From Pseudomonadota bacterium (GTDB lineage: Bacteria; Pseudomonadota; Gammaproteobacteria; Steroidobacterales; Steroidobacteraceae), in contig JANXUT010000075.1 of the NCBI GenBank assembly GCA_025356075.1, forward strand, positions 1-64,000: DNA of 64,000 nt. Reading direction: 5' to 3'. Position numbers and translations under genes: made by a program. Positions 47,708 through 60,800 of the stretch are shown here, in pieces. How positions within the stretch are numbered: the first letter of the stretch is position 1; every line of letters starts with the position of its first letter. The notes under the pieces were generated by a model. It worked only from the letters and a program-made list of their open reading frames with translations, had not been told where the DNA came from and made no database searches.

Positions 47708-48945
47708 GCGCCCTTCTCGATGGCGGCAATGCGCGCGAGCGCCGGCGGGTGGGAGTCGTGCCAGGCGGAGTAGAGCGCATCCGGGGTCAGTGTCGAGGCA
47801 TTGTCGCGGTAGAGCTTCACGAGTGCCGCCGCGAGCGCCCGACCGTCGCTGTGCTCGAGCGCAAAGCGGTCCGCCTGGTACTCGTGGCGGCGGGACCACC
47901 AGCTGCCGAGCGGCGCGAGCGGAAACGTAAAGACGGGAATCACCAGCGCGAATAGCAGCAGCGCCGCATGGGTGCTCGGGCTCGGCACGCCGAAGGCGGT
48001 GAAGAACACCGGCGCGCGCGCAGCCAGCCCGAGCACCGCGAAGCCGACGAGCGCCGCGCCGAAGCTGAGCAAGAGCCGCTGGCGGATGTGGTGCAGCCTG
48101 AAATGGCCGAGCTCGTGCGCGAGCACGGCCTCGACCTCGATGGGTTCGAGGCGCTCGAGCAGCGTGTCGAACAGCACGATGCGCTTGCTTCGGCCGACGC
48201 CCGTGAAATAGGCATTGCCATGGCTCGAGCGGCGTGAGCCATCCATCACGAAGACGCCATCGGCAGCGAAGCCGCAGCGGCGCATGATGCGCTCCACCGC
48301 CTCGCGCAGCGCGCCCGCCTCGAGCGGGCGGAAGCGGTTGAAGAGCGGCGCGATCACGCGCGGCCAGGCAAAGCTGACGATCAGGCCGAAGGCGACCCAC
48401 GCGGCCCACGCATACAGCCACCAGAGCGCGCCGGCCGCCGCCATCAGCCAGAGGATGAGCGCGAGGAGCGGCAAGCCGAGTACGACGGCGATGCCGAGCG
48501 AGCGTACTAGGTCGAGCGCGAACAGCGCCGGCGTCGTGCGATTGAACCCGAAGCGCGCCTCGATTCTGAACGTCGAGTAGAGGCTGAGCGGGAGACCGAC
48601 AACCGACATGAGCAGGGCGAGGAGCGAGAGCGTCGCGACGCCGTGCCAGAGCGGCGGGAGGTGTAGCGCACCCACCCGGGCATCGAGCGCCGCGAACCCG
48701 CCGCCGAGCGTGATCACGAGGAGCAGGGCCGCCTCGAGCACGAGTTCGAGCCGGCCGAGCGCGAGGCGCGCGGCGTTGTAGTCAGCCGCGCGTTCGTGGT
48801 CGGCGAGCGGGATGGCGGCGGCGAATGGCGGCGGCACCGCGCCGCGGTGCGCGCGCACGGACCTGAGCTGGCGCGTGGCGAGCCACCAGCGCACGCCGAC
48901 CATCAGTGTCAAAGCCAGGATGAACAGGGTCGTGAGGATCTGCAT
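47704..48945 (-). CDS. M48-family integral-membrane zinc protease (Ste24/CAAX protease-like)
   Basis: The 413-residue protein has several hydrophobic segments in the N-terminal half and around 300-330. Its M48 site is AVLAHELGHFRLHH, with a third ligand in HEYQADRFAL. The order of segments and FRIEARFGFNRTTPALFALD match bacterial Ste24-like proteases. The likely role is membrane-protein quality control. It lies directly upstream of rsgA and is divergent from orn. Confidence 0.9.
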   Translation of the reverse strand: MQILTTLFILALTLMVGVRWWLATRQLRSVRAHRGAVPPPFAAAIPLADHERAADYNAARLALGRLELVLEAALLLVITLGGGFAALDARVGALHLPPLWHGVATLSLLALLMSVVGLPLSLYSTFRIEARFGFNRTTPALFALDLVRSLGIAVVLGLPLLALILWLMAAAGALWWLYAWAAWVAFGLIVSFAWPRVIAPLFNRFRPLEAGALREAVERIMRRCGFAADGVFVMDGSRRSSHGNAYFTGVGRSKRIVLFDTLLERLEPIEVEAVLAHELGHFRLHHIRQRLLLSFGAALVGFAVLGLAARAPVFFTAFGVPSPSTHAALLLFALVIPVFTFPLAPLGSWWSRRHEYQADRFALEHSDGRALAAALVKLYRDNASTLTPDALYSAWHDSHPPALARIAAIEKGA

Positions 48946-48982
48946 CGGCGGGTCCCGCGGGTGGCGGCACTGTAGCCTCTGC

Positions 48983-48988
48983 TAGAAT
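48983..48988 (+). promoter_or_regulatory. -10 element (TAGAAT) of orn
   Basis: TGC-TAGAAT has extended -10 form and lies 18 bases before the orn ATG. No -35 is recognised. Confidence 0.45.
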
Positions 48989-49006
48989 CAGCGGCAACCG
49001 AACGCC

Positions 49007-49558
49007 ATGCCGCAACACCCCGACAACCTCGCCTGGATCGATCTTGAGATGACCGGGCTCGCGCCCGACACCGACCGGATCATCGAGGTCGCGACCATCG
49101 TCACGGATCGCGACCTCAACGTGCTGGCGGAGGGCCCGACGCTCGCCGTGCACCAGTCGGAGGCGGCGCTCGCGGCGATGGATGCCTGGAACCAGCGCAC
49201 GCACGGCGCGAGTGGCCTCATCGAGCGCGTGCGGGCGAGCGGCGTCGATGAGGCCGCGGCCGAGCGGCGCACGATCGAGTTCCTGAGCGAATGGCTCGCG
49301 CCCGGCGCATCGCCCATGTGCGGCAACAGCATCTGCCAGGACCGGCGCTTCCTCGCCCGCTGGATGCCGGCGCTCGAGAAGTTCTTCCACTACCGCAACC
49401 TTGACGTGAGCACGCTTAAGGAGCTCGCGCGTCGCTGGGCGCCGGCGGCGCTCGCCGGCGTCAAGAAGTCGAACTCGCACCAGGCGCTCGATGACGTGCG
49501 TGACTCGATCGCCGAGCTCAAGCACTACCGCGCGACGCTGTTCGTCCCCGGCACGTGA
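49007..49558 (+). CDS. orn: Oligoribonuclease
   Basis: The 183-residue DEDDh 3'-5' exonuclease degrades dinucleotides, including pGpG from c-di-GMP turnover. Motifs are [14 protein letters not shown] (DE), [11 protein letters not shown] (D) and [11 protein letters not shown] (H..D). The next gene's GTG overlaps its stop. Confidence 0.97.
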   Translation: MPQHPDNLAWIDLEMTGLAPDTDRIIEVATIVTDRDLNVLAEGPTLAVHQSEAALAAMDAWNQRTHGASGLIERVRASGVDEAAAERRTIEFLSEWLAPGASPMCGNSICQDRRFLARWMPALEKFFHYRNLDVSTLKELARRWAPAALAGVKKSNSHQALDDVRDSIAELKHYRATLFVPGT

Positions 49559-51315
49559 GGGCGCTGCCGCTCGGCCGAGTGCTGCTGCTGCTCGTGCCGA
49601 TCGCCTGCGTGGGACTGTTCGGACGGGTCTACTACACTCCCGATGAGCCGCGCGAAGCGAGCCTCGTCGCCTCGATGGCCGCTCAGTCCGACAAGGCGCT
49701 GCCGGAGCTCGACGGGCGGCCGTTCGCCGAGAAACCGCCGCTCCTGTATTGGCTCGGCGCCGCGAGCACCGGGGCGCTTGGCGCGACGCCCGCGGCCGCG
49801 CGGCTGCCGAACCTCCTCTACCTGCTCGTGACCGCGCTTGCGCTCGGCGCGCTCGCCGGCCGGGCCGCGGGACGCGCCGCCGGCTTCGCAGCCGCGATCG
49901 TGGCGGTCACCTCTTTGCAGCTCTACCAGGTGCTCATCTGGCTCGCGACCGACGCCCCGCTCGTCGCCGGTGTCGCGGTGGCGCTCCTTGGCTGCTACAC
50001 CGGGCTCACCGCCGTGGGTGCGCGCGAACGCGCGCTCGGCTACCTTGGTTTCAACGTCGGGCTTGGCGTCGCGTTCTTCGCCAAGGGATTCGCGGGGTGG
50101 CTCGTGCCGGTGCCAGGATTCCTGCTGGTCGTTGTGCTCGAGCGGCGCTGGCGTGAGCTGTTTCGGGTCGAGCTCATGCTTGGCGCGCTCCTCCTCGTGC
50201 TCGCGATCGGCGCGTGGGTCTACGCGGTCGATCGGATGCCGCTCGGGCGCGAGTCGCTGAAGGTGATGTTCTGGTACAACCTGGTCGGGCGGGCGCTGCC
50301 GCTCGATGCGCCGCCGGAATTCGCCTACGCGACCGGACACCAGAATTCCTTCGGCAAGTACCTCATCGAGCTGCCGCTCTACCTGATGCCGTGGATCGCG
50401 CTGGCGCTCGCCGCCGTCCGGCGCGGCGTGCGGGGCTGGCGGGCGAGCGGTGCCGTGGGAACGGCGTGGCGGCTCGGCGTTGGCGCGATCGTGCCCGCGA
50501 CGCTGTTGCTCTCCTTCGCGGCGACGGCGCGCGGCGTCTACTACGGGCCACCGGCGCTTGGCTGGGCCCTTCTGGTCGGGCTCTATGTCGGTGGTGCGGC
50601 GACCGCGCTCGATCGCCTCGACCGCGCCTGCTGGCGCGCGACGGGCGGGCTCATCGCGCTCGTTGCCATCCTGCTCGGCGCGTGCGTCGCGCTGATCGCC
50701 TTCGCGCCGGCGCTGCGCGACCCCGGCAGCGTCGTGCTCGGGGGTGTCGCCCTCATCGCCGCGGCCGCGGCGGCCTGGCTTGGACTCACGCCACCGATCG
50801 CGGCAGCAGGCACGATGCCCCGCTATGCGCTCGCGCTCGCACTCGTGCTGACGCTGGTCGTCGCGCCGCTCCTTGGGCAGCTGAATGCCTGGCAGGACCT
50901 GAAGGCCCTGGCCGGGCGAATTACGACGTCCGCCGGCGCGCGGCCGCTCATTGCGCTCGGGGCGGACGAGACGACGGTCGCGATGCTCTCGTTGTACATC
51001 CCGCCGCGGGAGCGGGGCGCCGTACTCACGTCGAACTCGGAGCAGGCGCTCGCCGCCGCGCGCCGCGCGCTCGCCGCGAGCCGCGGTGAGGCAAGGATCC
51101 TCTGGCTGGTTCCTGGCGGCGTACGCTGGGGTCGCTCGGACTGGCTCGCCTTCCTCGGCTACGGCGACCAGCGCGCCTGGCCGCGGCCGACGGTCGTGCC
51201 ACCGGCCGGTCTGGGGCCCGTGCGCCTCGAGTGTGTCGTCGGCCGGCCGGGTGGCCGCAGCTTCGCGCTGCTCGCCTCCGCCGACGCCGCGCCCTCCGGC
51301 GCGGCCTGCCGCTGA
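49555..51315 (+). CDS. ArnT-like glycosyltransferase family 39 membrane protein
   Basis: The 586-residue protein has about 11-12 membrane segments. It also has the GT-C hallmark in the first periplasmic loop ([17 protein letters not shown], acidic catalytic pair) and [15 protein letters not shown]. Such enzymes transfer sugars from polyprenyl-phosphate carriers to lipid A or proteins. The C-terminal soluble part is short. The GTG start overlaps orn. The acceptor is unknown; lipid A modification is one option. Confidence 0.87.
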   Translation: MRALPLGRVLLLLVPIACVGLFGRVYYTPDEPREASLVASMAAQSDKALPELDGRPFAEKPPLLYWLGAASTGALGATPAAARLPNLLYLLVTALALGALAGRAAGRAAGFAAAIVAVTSLQLYQVLIWLATDAPLVAGVAVALLGCYTGLTAVGARERALGYLGFNVGLGVAFFAKGFAGWLVPVPGFLLVVVLERRWRELFRVELMLGALLLVLAIGAWVYAVDRMPLGRESLKVMFWYNLVGRALPLDAPPEFAYATGHQNSFGKYLIELPLYLMPWIALALAAVRRGVRGWRASGAVGTAWRLGVGAIVPATLLLSFAATARGVYYGPPALGWALLVGLYVGGAATALDRLDRACWRATGGLIALVAILLGACVALIAFAPALRDPGSVVLGGVALIAAAAAAWLGLTPPIAAAGTMPRYALALALVLTLVVAPLLGQLNAWQDLKALAGRITTSAGARPLIALGADETTVAMLSLYIPPRERGAVLTSNSEQALAAARRALAASRGEARILWLVPGGVRWGRSDWLAFLGYGDQRAWPRPTVVPPAGLGPVRLECVVGRPGGRSFALLASADAAPSGAACR

Positions 51316-51376
51316 GGAGCCGGCCCGAATCGACAGCCCGCCGGGGCCGATCTAAGATCGATCCGGAGGTGCGCAC

Positions 51377-52435
51377 GTGCTGATTCGACGGCTCGGGTTC
51401 CTGCTGCCGCTCGTATTGCCGGTTCTCGTGCTGGTCGGCTACCGGCTGGGCGGGGCCTGGAATTACCTGACTGCCTGGTGGGCCTTCGCGCTCGTCCCGC
51501 TCACCGACACGCTCGTTGGCATCGACACCGAGGTGGCCGGCCCCGCGCGTGGCAGCTCGCAGGGATGGGAACTCTACTTCGACGCGGTGCTCATCGCCTG
51601 GGTGCCGGTGCAGTTTGCGCTCCTCCTGTTTGCCGTCGTCGCGGTCGGCACGATCGACGGGATCGGTGCGCGCATCGGCTTCACGCTCTCGGTCGGCATC
51701 GTCACGGGCGGCATCGGCATCGTCGTCGCGCACGAGCTCGGCCATCGCCAGGGTCGCGGCGCGCGCGTCCTCGCCGGCGCACTCCTGAGCTCGGTCGCGT
51801 ACCTGCACTTCTATATCGAGCACAACCAGGGTCACCACTCGCGCGTCGGGACCGACCGCGACCCGGCGAGCGCCCGGCCCGGCGAGACGTTCTGGCGCTT
51901 CCTGCCGCGCGCCGTGTTCGGCGGTATCGCGAGCGCGTGGCACATCGAGGCGGCGCGGCTTCGGCTCGCCGGGCAGTCGCGCTACTCAGCGCGCAATCGG
52001 CTCGTGTGGGCGGCGGCGATTCCGCTCGCGGTCACGCTCTGCCTCGGCGCGACGCTCGGGGCGCCGGCGGCGAGCCTCTTCGTCGCGCAGGCGCTCATCG
52101 CCGCCTCGCTCCTCGAACTCGTCAACTACGTCGAGCACTACGGACTCACGCGCCGGCGCGGCGCGGACGGGCGCTTCGAGCGCGTCGGCGTCGAGCACTC
52201 GTGGAATTCGAGCCAGCGGCTGTCGAACTGGGTGACGTTCAACCTGCAGCGCCACTCGCATCATCACGTGCAGGTGACCCGCCGCTACCAGGAACTCGAG
52301 CACGCGCCGGGAGCCCCGCAGCTCCCGACGGGCTACGCCGGCATGATCGTGCTCGCGCTCGTGCCGCCGCTGTGGCGCCGGGTCATGGACCCCAGGCTCG
52401 CGCGCTGGCAGGCCGAACACGGGGTGAATGCGTGA
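51377..52435 (+). CDS. alkB: AlkB-type alkane 1-monooxygenase / membrane di-iron hydroxylase
   Basis: The 352-residue membrane enzyme has the histidine boxes of AlkB. They are HELGHR at about 119, EHNQGHHSRVG near 149, NYVEHYGLTRR near 250 and LQRHSHHHVQVTRRYQ near 290. Box 3 has His where AlkB usually has Asp (HSDHH). It should use rubredoxin and oxygen to hydroxylate medium-chain alkanes or related lipids. No rubredoxin gene lies in the window. The GTG start is preceded by GGAGG. The GFA gene overlaps its end. Confidence 0.9.
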   Translation: MLIRRLGFLLPLVLPVLVLVGYRLGGAWNYLTAWWAFALVPLTDTLVGIDTEVAGPARGSSQGWELYFDAVLIAWVPVQFALLLFAVVAVGTIDGIGARIGFTLSVGIVTGGIGIVVAHELGHRQGRGARVLAGALLSSVAYLHFYIEHNQGHHSRVGTDRDPASARPGETFWRFLPRAVFGGIASAWHIEAARLRLAGQSRYSARNRLVWAAAIPLAVTLCLGATLGAPAASLFVAQALIAASLLELVNYVEHYGLTRRRGADGRFERVGVEHSWNSSQRLSNWVTFNLQRHSHHHVQVTRRYQELEHAPGAPQLPTGYAGMIVLALVPPLWRRVMDPRLARWQAEHGVNA

Positions 52436-52818
52436 GCGGCGGGGCGCTCATCGTCCATCACGGCGGCTGCCACTGCGCAGCGGTCGCCTTCGAGGTCGAG
52501 GCGCCGGCCGCGATCGAGGTGTCCGAGTGCAACTGCTCGGTCTGCGCGATGACGGGATACCTGCACCTCATCGTCCCGAAGGAACGGTTCCGGCTGGTGC
52601 GCGGCGCACAGGCGATGGTGGAATACCGATTCAACACGGGTACCGCAAAGCATCTGTTCTGCCGGCACTGCGGCATCAAGTCGTTCTACGTGCCGCGCTC
52701 CCACCCCGAGGGCATCAGCGTGCACGCGCGGTGCCTCGCGCCCGGCACCGTGACGACGATGACCGTCACGCCCTTCGATGGGCGCAACTGGGAAGCGGCG
52801 CGCCCGTCGCTTGCCTGA
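52432..52818 (+). CDS. GFA-family (CENP-V/GFA fold) zinc protein
   Basis: The 128-residue protein shows the GFA cysteines HHGGCHCAAVAFEV, ECNCSVCAMTG and LFCRHCGIKSFYV. Family members bind zinc; a few act on S-hydroxymethyl-glutathione (formaldehyde activation). The GTG start overlaps the alkB stop, so it is co-translated with it. The link may be aldehyde or formaldehyde handling, which is inference only. Confidence 0.88.
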   Translation: MSGGALIVHHGGCHCAAVAFEVEAPAAIEVSECNCSVCAMTGYLHLIVPKERFRLVRGAQAMVEYRFNTGTAKHLFCRHCGIKSFYVPRSHPEGISVHARCLAPGTVTTMTVTPFDGRNWEAARPSLA

Positions 52819-52830
52819 AAGGCGTGCGCC

Positions 52831-55200
<2,370 letters not shown>

Positions 55201-55309
55201 ATGCCCACCCTGACGGTTCCTGGCGGCGACCGCTCCGGGCCCGGATTGTGCCGCATCCGGGCCGCCGCTGCCCGGGCGCCTGCGCCGCCGCCGCCGCCGG
55301 TCGAGGAGG

Positions 55310-55315
55310 TACACT
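55310..55315 (+). promoter_or_regulatory. Candidate -10 (TACACT) of ppsR
   Basis: TACACT lies 30 bases before the ppsR GTG start, with GGGAGAGGG as ribosome site between. It sits in the 145-base divergent region shared with ppsA. Confidence 0.35.
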
Positions 55316-55345
55316 GGCCGAAGTCCCCGCGCCGGGAGAGGGCTG

Positions 55346-56170
55346 GTGCCGAAACGCACGGTGTTCTTCGTATCCGACCAGACCGGCGTCACCGCCGAGA
55401 CGATGGGGCACAGCCTGTTGACGCAGTTCGAGCGGGTGGAATTCCGCGCGATTACGCTGCCGTTCATCGCGACCGCGGAGAAGGCCCTCGAGGCGCGCGA
55501 GCGCGTGAACGCTGCCGCGCTCGCCGAGGGCATGCCGCCGATCGTCTTCTCGACGCTCGTGAAGGACGACCTGCGCGACATGGTCAAGGCCGCCAACTGC
55601 GTGTTCCTCGACTTCTTCGAGGCGTTCCTGGGTCCGCTCGAGGCGGCGCTCGACTCCAAGAGCTCGCACGCGCCCGGCCGCGCGCACGGCATGGCGGACA
55701 TTGCCGGCTACACCGCGCGCATCGATGCGACCAATTTTGCGCTCGCCAACGACGATGGCGTGCACACGCGCGACTACCAGCACGCCGACGTGGTCCTGGT
55801 CGGTGTGTCGCGCTCCGGCAAGACGCCGACCTGCCTCTACATGGCGATCCACTACGGCATCATGGCGGCCAACTACCCGCTGACCGAGGAGGACCTCGAG
55901 GGCGGGTCGCTGCCGGCCGCCCTCGCGCAACACCTGCCGAAGCTCTACGGGCTCACGATCCGGCCCGACCGCCTGCAACAGATCCGTCACGAACGGCGCC
56001 CCGACAGCCGCTACGCCTCCGCCCAGCAGGTCGCCTTCGAGGTACGCTCCGCGGAGGCGCTGTTCGAGCGCTTCGGCATCCCGTTCCTCGACACGACCGA
56101 CTGCTCGATCGAGGAACTCGGCAGCCGCATCATGCACCGGACCGGTGCCGAGGGGCGCATGCGCTCGTGA
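55346..56170 (+). CDS. ppsR: PEP synthase regulatory kinase/pyrophosphorylase PpsR
   Basis: The 274-residue DUF299 protein has [20 protein letters not shown] at the start and the P-loop [16 protein letters not shown] (near 152-167). PpsR phosphorylates a threonine of PEP synthase with ADP to inactivate it and also reverses this. Its place next to ppsA supports the role. The start is GTG. Confidence 0.96.
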   Translation: MPKRTVFFVSDQTGVTAETMGHSLLTQFERVEFRAITLPFIATAEKALEARERVNAAALAEGMPPIVFSTLVKDDLRDMVKAANCVFLDFFEAFLGPLEAALDSKSSHAPGRAHGMADIAGYTARIDATNFALANDDGVHTRDYQHADVVLVGVSRSGKTPTCLYMAIHYGIMAANYPLTEEDLEGGSLPAALAQHLPKLYGLTIRPDRLQQIRHERRPDSRYASAQQVAFEVRSAEALFERFGIPFLDTTDCSIEELGSRIMHRTGAEGRMRS

Positions 56171-56264
56171 GCTGAGTGCGTGACGGAGTTCGCAGACCGC
56201 GCCTAATCCCGTGCTGCCGTTCTCACCTCGGCGCTGCAGCGGCGGCACGAAAAAACGCTGTGAT

Positions 56265-56270
56265 ATATTC
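56265..56270 (+). promoter_or_regulatory. Extended -10 (TGA-TATATT) abutting the DUF1249 start
   Basis: TGA-TATATT matches the extended -10 form and ends 5 bases before the ATG at 56276. Upstream sequence is GC-rich with no -35. Transcription would begin about at the start codon. Confidence 0.5.
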
Positions 56271-56275
56271 GCGGC

Positions 56276-56737
56276 ATGGTGAGCGACGACCTCTGCGCAG
56301 TGTCGTGGCGCGCGCGACCGGGCAGTTTCGTCGGTCTGATGACGCTCTACGAAAGCAACTACATCCGGCTCGGCTGGCTGGTCGGTGACCTGCGCGCGCT
56401 GACTGGCGAGCATCGCTCCCGGGTCGACGGTGACTGCGACTTGAAGCTCACCGTGCTCGAGCACGGTCCCTACACGACGATGCTGTCGCTGACCTACGCC
56501 TTCGAGTCCAAGCGCAGCCTCGCCGACACCCCGGATCTTGAGATCCGTGTGTACCACGATGCCCGCGTCGCCGAGGCGAGTGCGGTCGGCCAGGACGCGG
56601 TGCGCCGCGCCAAGCGCGTCAGCGCGCTCGCGACCGCGGAGCGGCTCGGTCCGCGCTGGTCACGCAACATGCTGCTGAACAAGTGGCTCGAGTATTGCGT
56701 CGACCGCGGCCATCGCTTTGGTGCGGTGCACGGATGA
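56276..56737 (+). CDS. DUF1249 (YqiB-like) protein
   Basis: The 153-residue protein matches the DUF1249 pattern: LMTLYESNYIRLGWL, LTVLEHGPYTTMLSLTY, EIRVYHDARVAEA and LNKWLEYCVDRGH. E. coli YqiB is uncharacterised; it lies near nudF/cpdA there. No membrane segment or signal is seen. The mRNA may be leaderless, because the -10 ends 5 bases before the ATG. A GTG one codon downstream is possible. The next gene starts 34 bases after its stop. Confidence 0.88.
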   Translation: MVSDDLCAVSWRARPGSFVGLMTLYESNYIRLGWLVGDLRALTGEHRSRVDGDCDLKLTVLEHGPYTTMLSLTYAFESKRSLADTPDLEIRVYHDARVAEASAVGQDAVRRAKRVSALATAERLGPRWSRNMLLNKWLEYCVDRGHRFGAVHG

Positions 56738-56771
56738 ACGCGCCTGGTCGCTCCACCCGAGCGCCGCCGCG

Positions 56772-57818
56772 ATGACGATCGGCGAACGGATAACCGGACT
56801 CAAGATGCCGCTCCTCGGAGCGAAGCGCGATCCCGCCGAGCAGGAGCGCCTGCTCAAGCTCTACTGGAACCGCGCCGAGCTCAAGAAGGAGCTCGCCGGC
56901 GTCGACGACCAGCTCTACCAGCTGCGTGACCGCCTGAAGCAGCAGGAAGCGGCGACTGAACGGGTGCTCGAGGAGAAGGAGTCGCTCGAGGTCCTGCTCG
57001 GCAACCCGGAGCTCGGCTTCGGCGCGCTGGTGCACTTCCAGCTCAGGGCGCTCTGGAAGGCCTGCAACGTGCAGCTCGAGCAGTTCGGCACCGAGCTCAG
57101 GCGCCAGCAGGAGGACCGCGAGCGCAAGCGCCAGCTGGTCGAGTTCCACCAGGACCGCCAGGCGCGCGTGAAGCTCGCCGCCGAGCGCCTCGAGGCCGCC
57201 GCCGCCGCGGTCGAGACCGAGGAGCAGACGCTCGCAGCGCTCCATGCCGAGCTGCGCGGCCTCACGAGCTTCTGGCATTACTTCCGGCGCCGGCGCCTCG
57301 CCGAGCGCATCACCGAGCAGGCGCGGGTGCGCGCCGCCGCGGTCGACTACCTGACCGACATGCAGGACGCCAAGCGCACGGTCGAGAAGGAGCCGTGGCC
57401 GGAGATCGCGGGGCTCGCCCTCGACGGCCGGCGCGCGATCAACAACGCCGTCATTGCCTACGCGCAGCTCCTCTACGCCCAGCTGGCCGAGTCCGGCCTC
57501 GCGCTCCTGTCGCGGCTCGCGCGGGCCAAGAGCGTGCAGGAGGCGAACTACGGTTCGCGCCACGAGTGCCAGACGATGATGAACGACATCGGCCTCGCGC
57601 TTGTCTCGGTGCGAGCGCAGCGCGACCGGGCCGCCGAGATCCGTTCGCGCAGCGAGCTGCTACGAAGCGCCGTGCGCTACGAGAGCGCGCACGACGCGGT
57701 CCCCGAGCCCCTGTCACTGCCCTCGGCGTTCGTCGGCCGCGACGGCGGCGTGCCGGTGCGCGAGCCCAACGTGCTCGCGGATGACTACTGGGAAATCGGC
57801 AGGTTGCTGCTGCGCTGA
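56772..57818 (+). CDS. Coiled-coil protein of unknown function
   Basis: I do not recognise the 348-residue product. It has no signal peptide or membrane segment. Long charged helices rich in Glu, Arg, Lys, Gln and Leu (about 18-75 and 95-180) look like coiled coil, and a segment at about 180-260 is helical with fewer charges. The start at 56772 (MTIGERITGLKMPL) is preferred over an ATG inside the DUF1249 gene. It lies 34 bases after DUF1249, so the two may be co-transcribed. Its end overlaps the convergent RND gene by 34 bases. Confidence 0.75.
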   Translation: MTIGERITGLKMPLLGAKRDPAEQERLLKLYWNRAELKKELAGVDDQLYQLRDRLKQQEAATERVLEEKESLEVLLGNPELGFGALVHFQLRALWKACNVQLEQFGTELRRQQEDRERKRQLVEFHQDRQARVKLAAERLEAAAAAVETEEQTLAALHAELRGLTSFWHYFRRRRLAERITEQARVRAAAVDYLTDMQDAKRTVEKEPWPEIAGLALDGRRAINNAVIAYAQLLYAQLAESGLALLSRLARAKSVQEANYGSRHECQTMMNDIGLALVSVRAQRDRAAEIRSRSELLRSAVRYESAHDAVPEPLSLPSAFVGRDGGVPVREPNVLADDYWEIGRLLLR

Positions 57819-60800
57819 GCGATGGCGGGCACGCCCGGGCGCGCGACGCTGAGGCGCCTGCGCCACGCGCCCAAGTCATCCAGCCAGGCGTAGAACGCCG
57901 GCACGAAGAAGAGAGACACGAGCGCCCCGAACGCGAGTCCGCCGATGATCGCGCGCGCCATCGGATAGTAGGCCGCGCCACCACCGTTGCCGACCGACGC
58001 ATCGCCAATCGCAAGTGGCACGAGCCCGAGCAGCGTCGTCGCGGTCGTCATCAGGATCGGTCGCAGCCGGTCGCGGCCGGCCTGCAGGATGGCGGCGTTC
58101 CGGTCGAGTCCCTGGGCCCTGAGGTTGACCACGTGCGCGATCAGCACGATGCCAATGTTCACGACCACCCCGACCAGGATCATGATGCCGATCATCGCCA
58201 TCAGCGTGATCACCGTCTGGGTGATCGCGAAGAACCAGACTACGCCGACGATCGCGAACAGGATAGAGGTCACGATCGCCAGGGGATGCAGCAGTGACTC
58301 GAACAGCGCGGCCATGACGAGGAAAATGAGCACGACCGCGAGGATGATGTTCTGCGCCATCGTCTTTAGCGTGTCGTCCTCGTCCTCGGCGCCGCGGCCG
58401 TACTTCCAGCCGTAGCCGGGCGGCCACGGGAAGCTGTCGAGCGCGGGCTTGGCGCGGTCCTTGGCCTGCTCGAGCGTGGTATTGCGGGCGAGCGAGCCGG
58501 TGACGACGACCGAGGTCAGGCGGCTCGTGCGCTCGATCGCGCGCTCACCGGGCTGCTCGTGGAAGCTCGCGACCGAGCCTAGCGGCAGGTAGCCGCCGGC
58601 CGGCAGCGGGATCAGCAGGCGCGCCAGGTCATCGACGCGCTGCTTGTCACTCGGCCGGAACGCGAGGCGCATGTCGAGCTCACGATCGCCGCTGCGCAGT
58701 TCCCGCAGCTTGTCGCCGCGCAGCGCCACCGACACCGTCCGCGCCACGTCCTCGGTCGAGAGCCCAAGCTCCGCGACGCGGGTGCGGTCGACGACGATCT
58801 GCACCTCGGTGTCGCCGTTACGCGCCTCGGAGTGGACGCCCTCGAGTCCAGGCACGTCGGCGAGGCGGTGCGCGACCGCGACCGAGAGGTCGGCGAGCAC
58901 GGCGGTCGACTCGCCGGTGAGGCGGATGTTGAAGCCGCGACCGCCGGCGGAGTCATCGAACTTGAACGTCGGCTTGCCGATGATGATCTCAGGCAAGCCC
59001 TTGGTGATCTTTTCCATCACGTCGCGCGCGGCGACCCGCGCCTCCTGCTTCGGCGTCAGGTAGATCGCCGTCAGTGCCTCGCTCGCCTCGAAGTGCGTGT
59101 AGATGTTCTTGATGTCAAATTCCTGCCGGTGTGCCTCGAGGAACGCCTCGACCCGGTTGACCGCCTCCTCGACCCGATCAAGCGGGTAGGTGCCATCGAG
59201 CTTGTAGTCGAGGTAAAGCGTCCGACTCGTGCCCTGCGGGAACGGGTCGACCTGCACGATGCCGAGCGCAAAGAGCGGCACGGGCGAGGCGAGGGTGAGC
59301 ACCACGAGACCGGCGGTCTTCCACGGCGAGCGCAGCACCCAGCCGAGTGCGCGCGCGTAGCGCTCCTGCAGGCGCCCGACGAAGCTCGCCGCGGCGACGG
59401 GCTTGGGCGCCGCGAGGCGCGAGGTGAGCAGCGGTATCAGCGTCTGGGCGATGACGAGGGAAGCGATCATCGCGAACACGATCGGGATCGCGACGTGGGT
59501 GAGGAAGATCGAGATCTGGCTCTTGGCGCCGAACACGATCGGCAGGAACACGATCACCGTCGCCGCGGTGCCGGCCATCGTCGCGACGCCTACCTCGCTG
59601 ACGCCGGCGATCGTCGCCCGCACCGGGTCGGCCGGGTCGAGCTGACGATGCCGGAAGATGCTCTCGGTCACGACCACCGCGTTGTCGACCAGCATGCCGA
59701 CGGCGAGCATCATGCCCATCATCGTCAGCACGTTGAGCGTGAGGCCGAGAAAGTACATCGCCGCGAGCGTGATGATGAGCGAGCAGGGGACGGCGAGGCT
59801 CACAATCAGCGTCGTCGGCCAGTCGCGCAGGAAGAAGAAGAGCACCGCGAGCGCGAACGCGGCACCCAGAAGCCCGGCGTTGCGCAGGTCGGCGAGCGAG
59901 CTCTTGATGCTCGCCGCCTGGTTGTCGACGACGACCATCTTGACGCCCTGCAGGCTCGGCACCTCGCGCGCCGACTCAAGCGCCACCAGCACGCGCTCGA
60001 CGACGTCGACGACGTTGCCCTGCGTCGTCTTGAAGACGTCGAGCCCGATCGCGGGCCTCAAGTCCACGTGCCGGCCGATCTCGGTCGGCGGCGTGACGAG
60101 CGCGACGCTCGCGACGTCGCTCAGGCGCAGTCCCGGGCGGATCAGCAGGTTCTCGACGTCCTCGACCGTGTGGAACTCGCCGAGCGGCCGCACGATGAAC
60201 CGCCGGCCGCGCTCGGTGATTTCCCCGGCGCTGACGGCGAAGTTGCTCTTCTGCAGCGCGAGGCTGAGTGCGGGCAGGTCGACGCCGTTGGCGGCAGCGC
60301 GGTCGGCATCGACGAGCACCCGCACCTCGCGCCGCTGCACACCCTGCAGGTCGACGCGGGCAACTCCCGGGATCCGCTCCAGCGGGCGCTTCAGGTACTT
60401 CTCGAGCATGTCGTATTCGCGGGACAGGTCCTGCGTCGCCGAGAGGCGCACGACGACGACGGCCTGGTCGGCGGAGGAGAAGGTCTGCACGATGATGCGA
60501 TCGGCGCCCTGCGGTAGCTGCGGCCGGATCGAGTCGAGCTTTGCCCTGATGTCGAAGCTCGCCGCTTCGAGCGGCCGGCCCCAGTTGAGGTCGATCTGGA
60601 AGTTCGCGCCATCCGCCGTCGAGGTCGAGCGGACCTGCTTGATGCCGGGCAGCGTCGCGAGCGCTTCCTCGACCGGGCGCGTCACGAGCCGCTCGACCTC
60701 CTCGGGCGTGGAGCCGAGGTAAGGGATCCTCACCTGCATGCCGGGGAAGGTGATCGCCGGGAACTCCTCGAGAGGCAAGAGTCGCCCGGCGATGAGGCCG

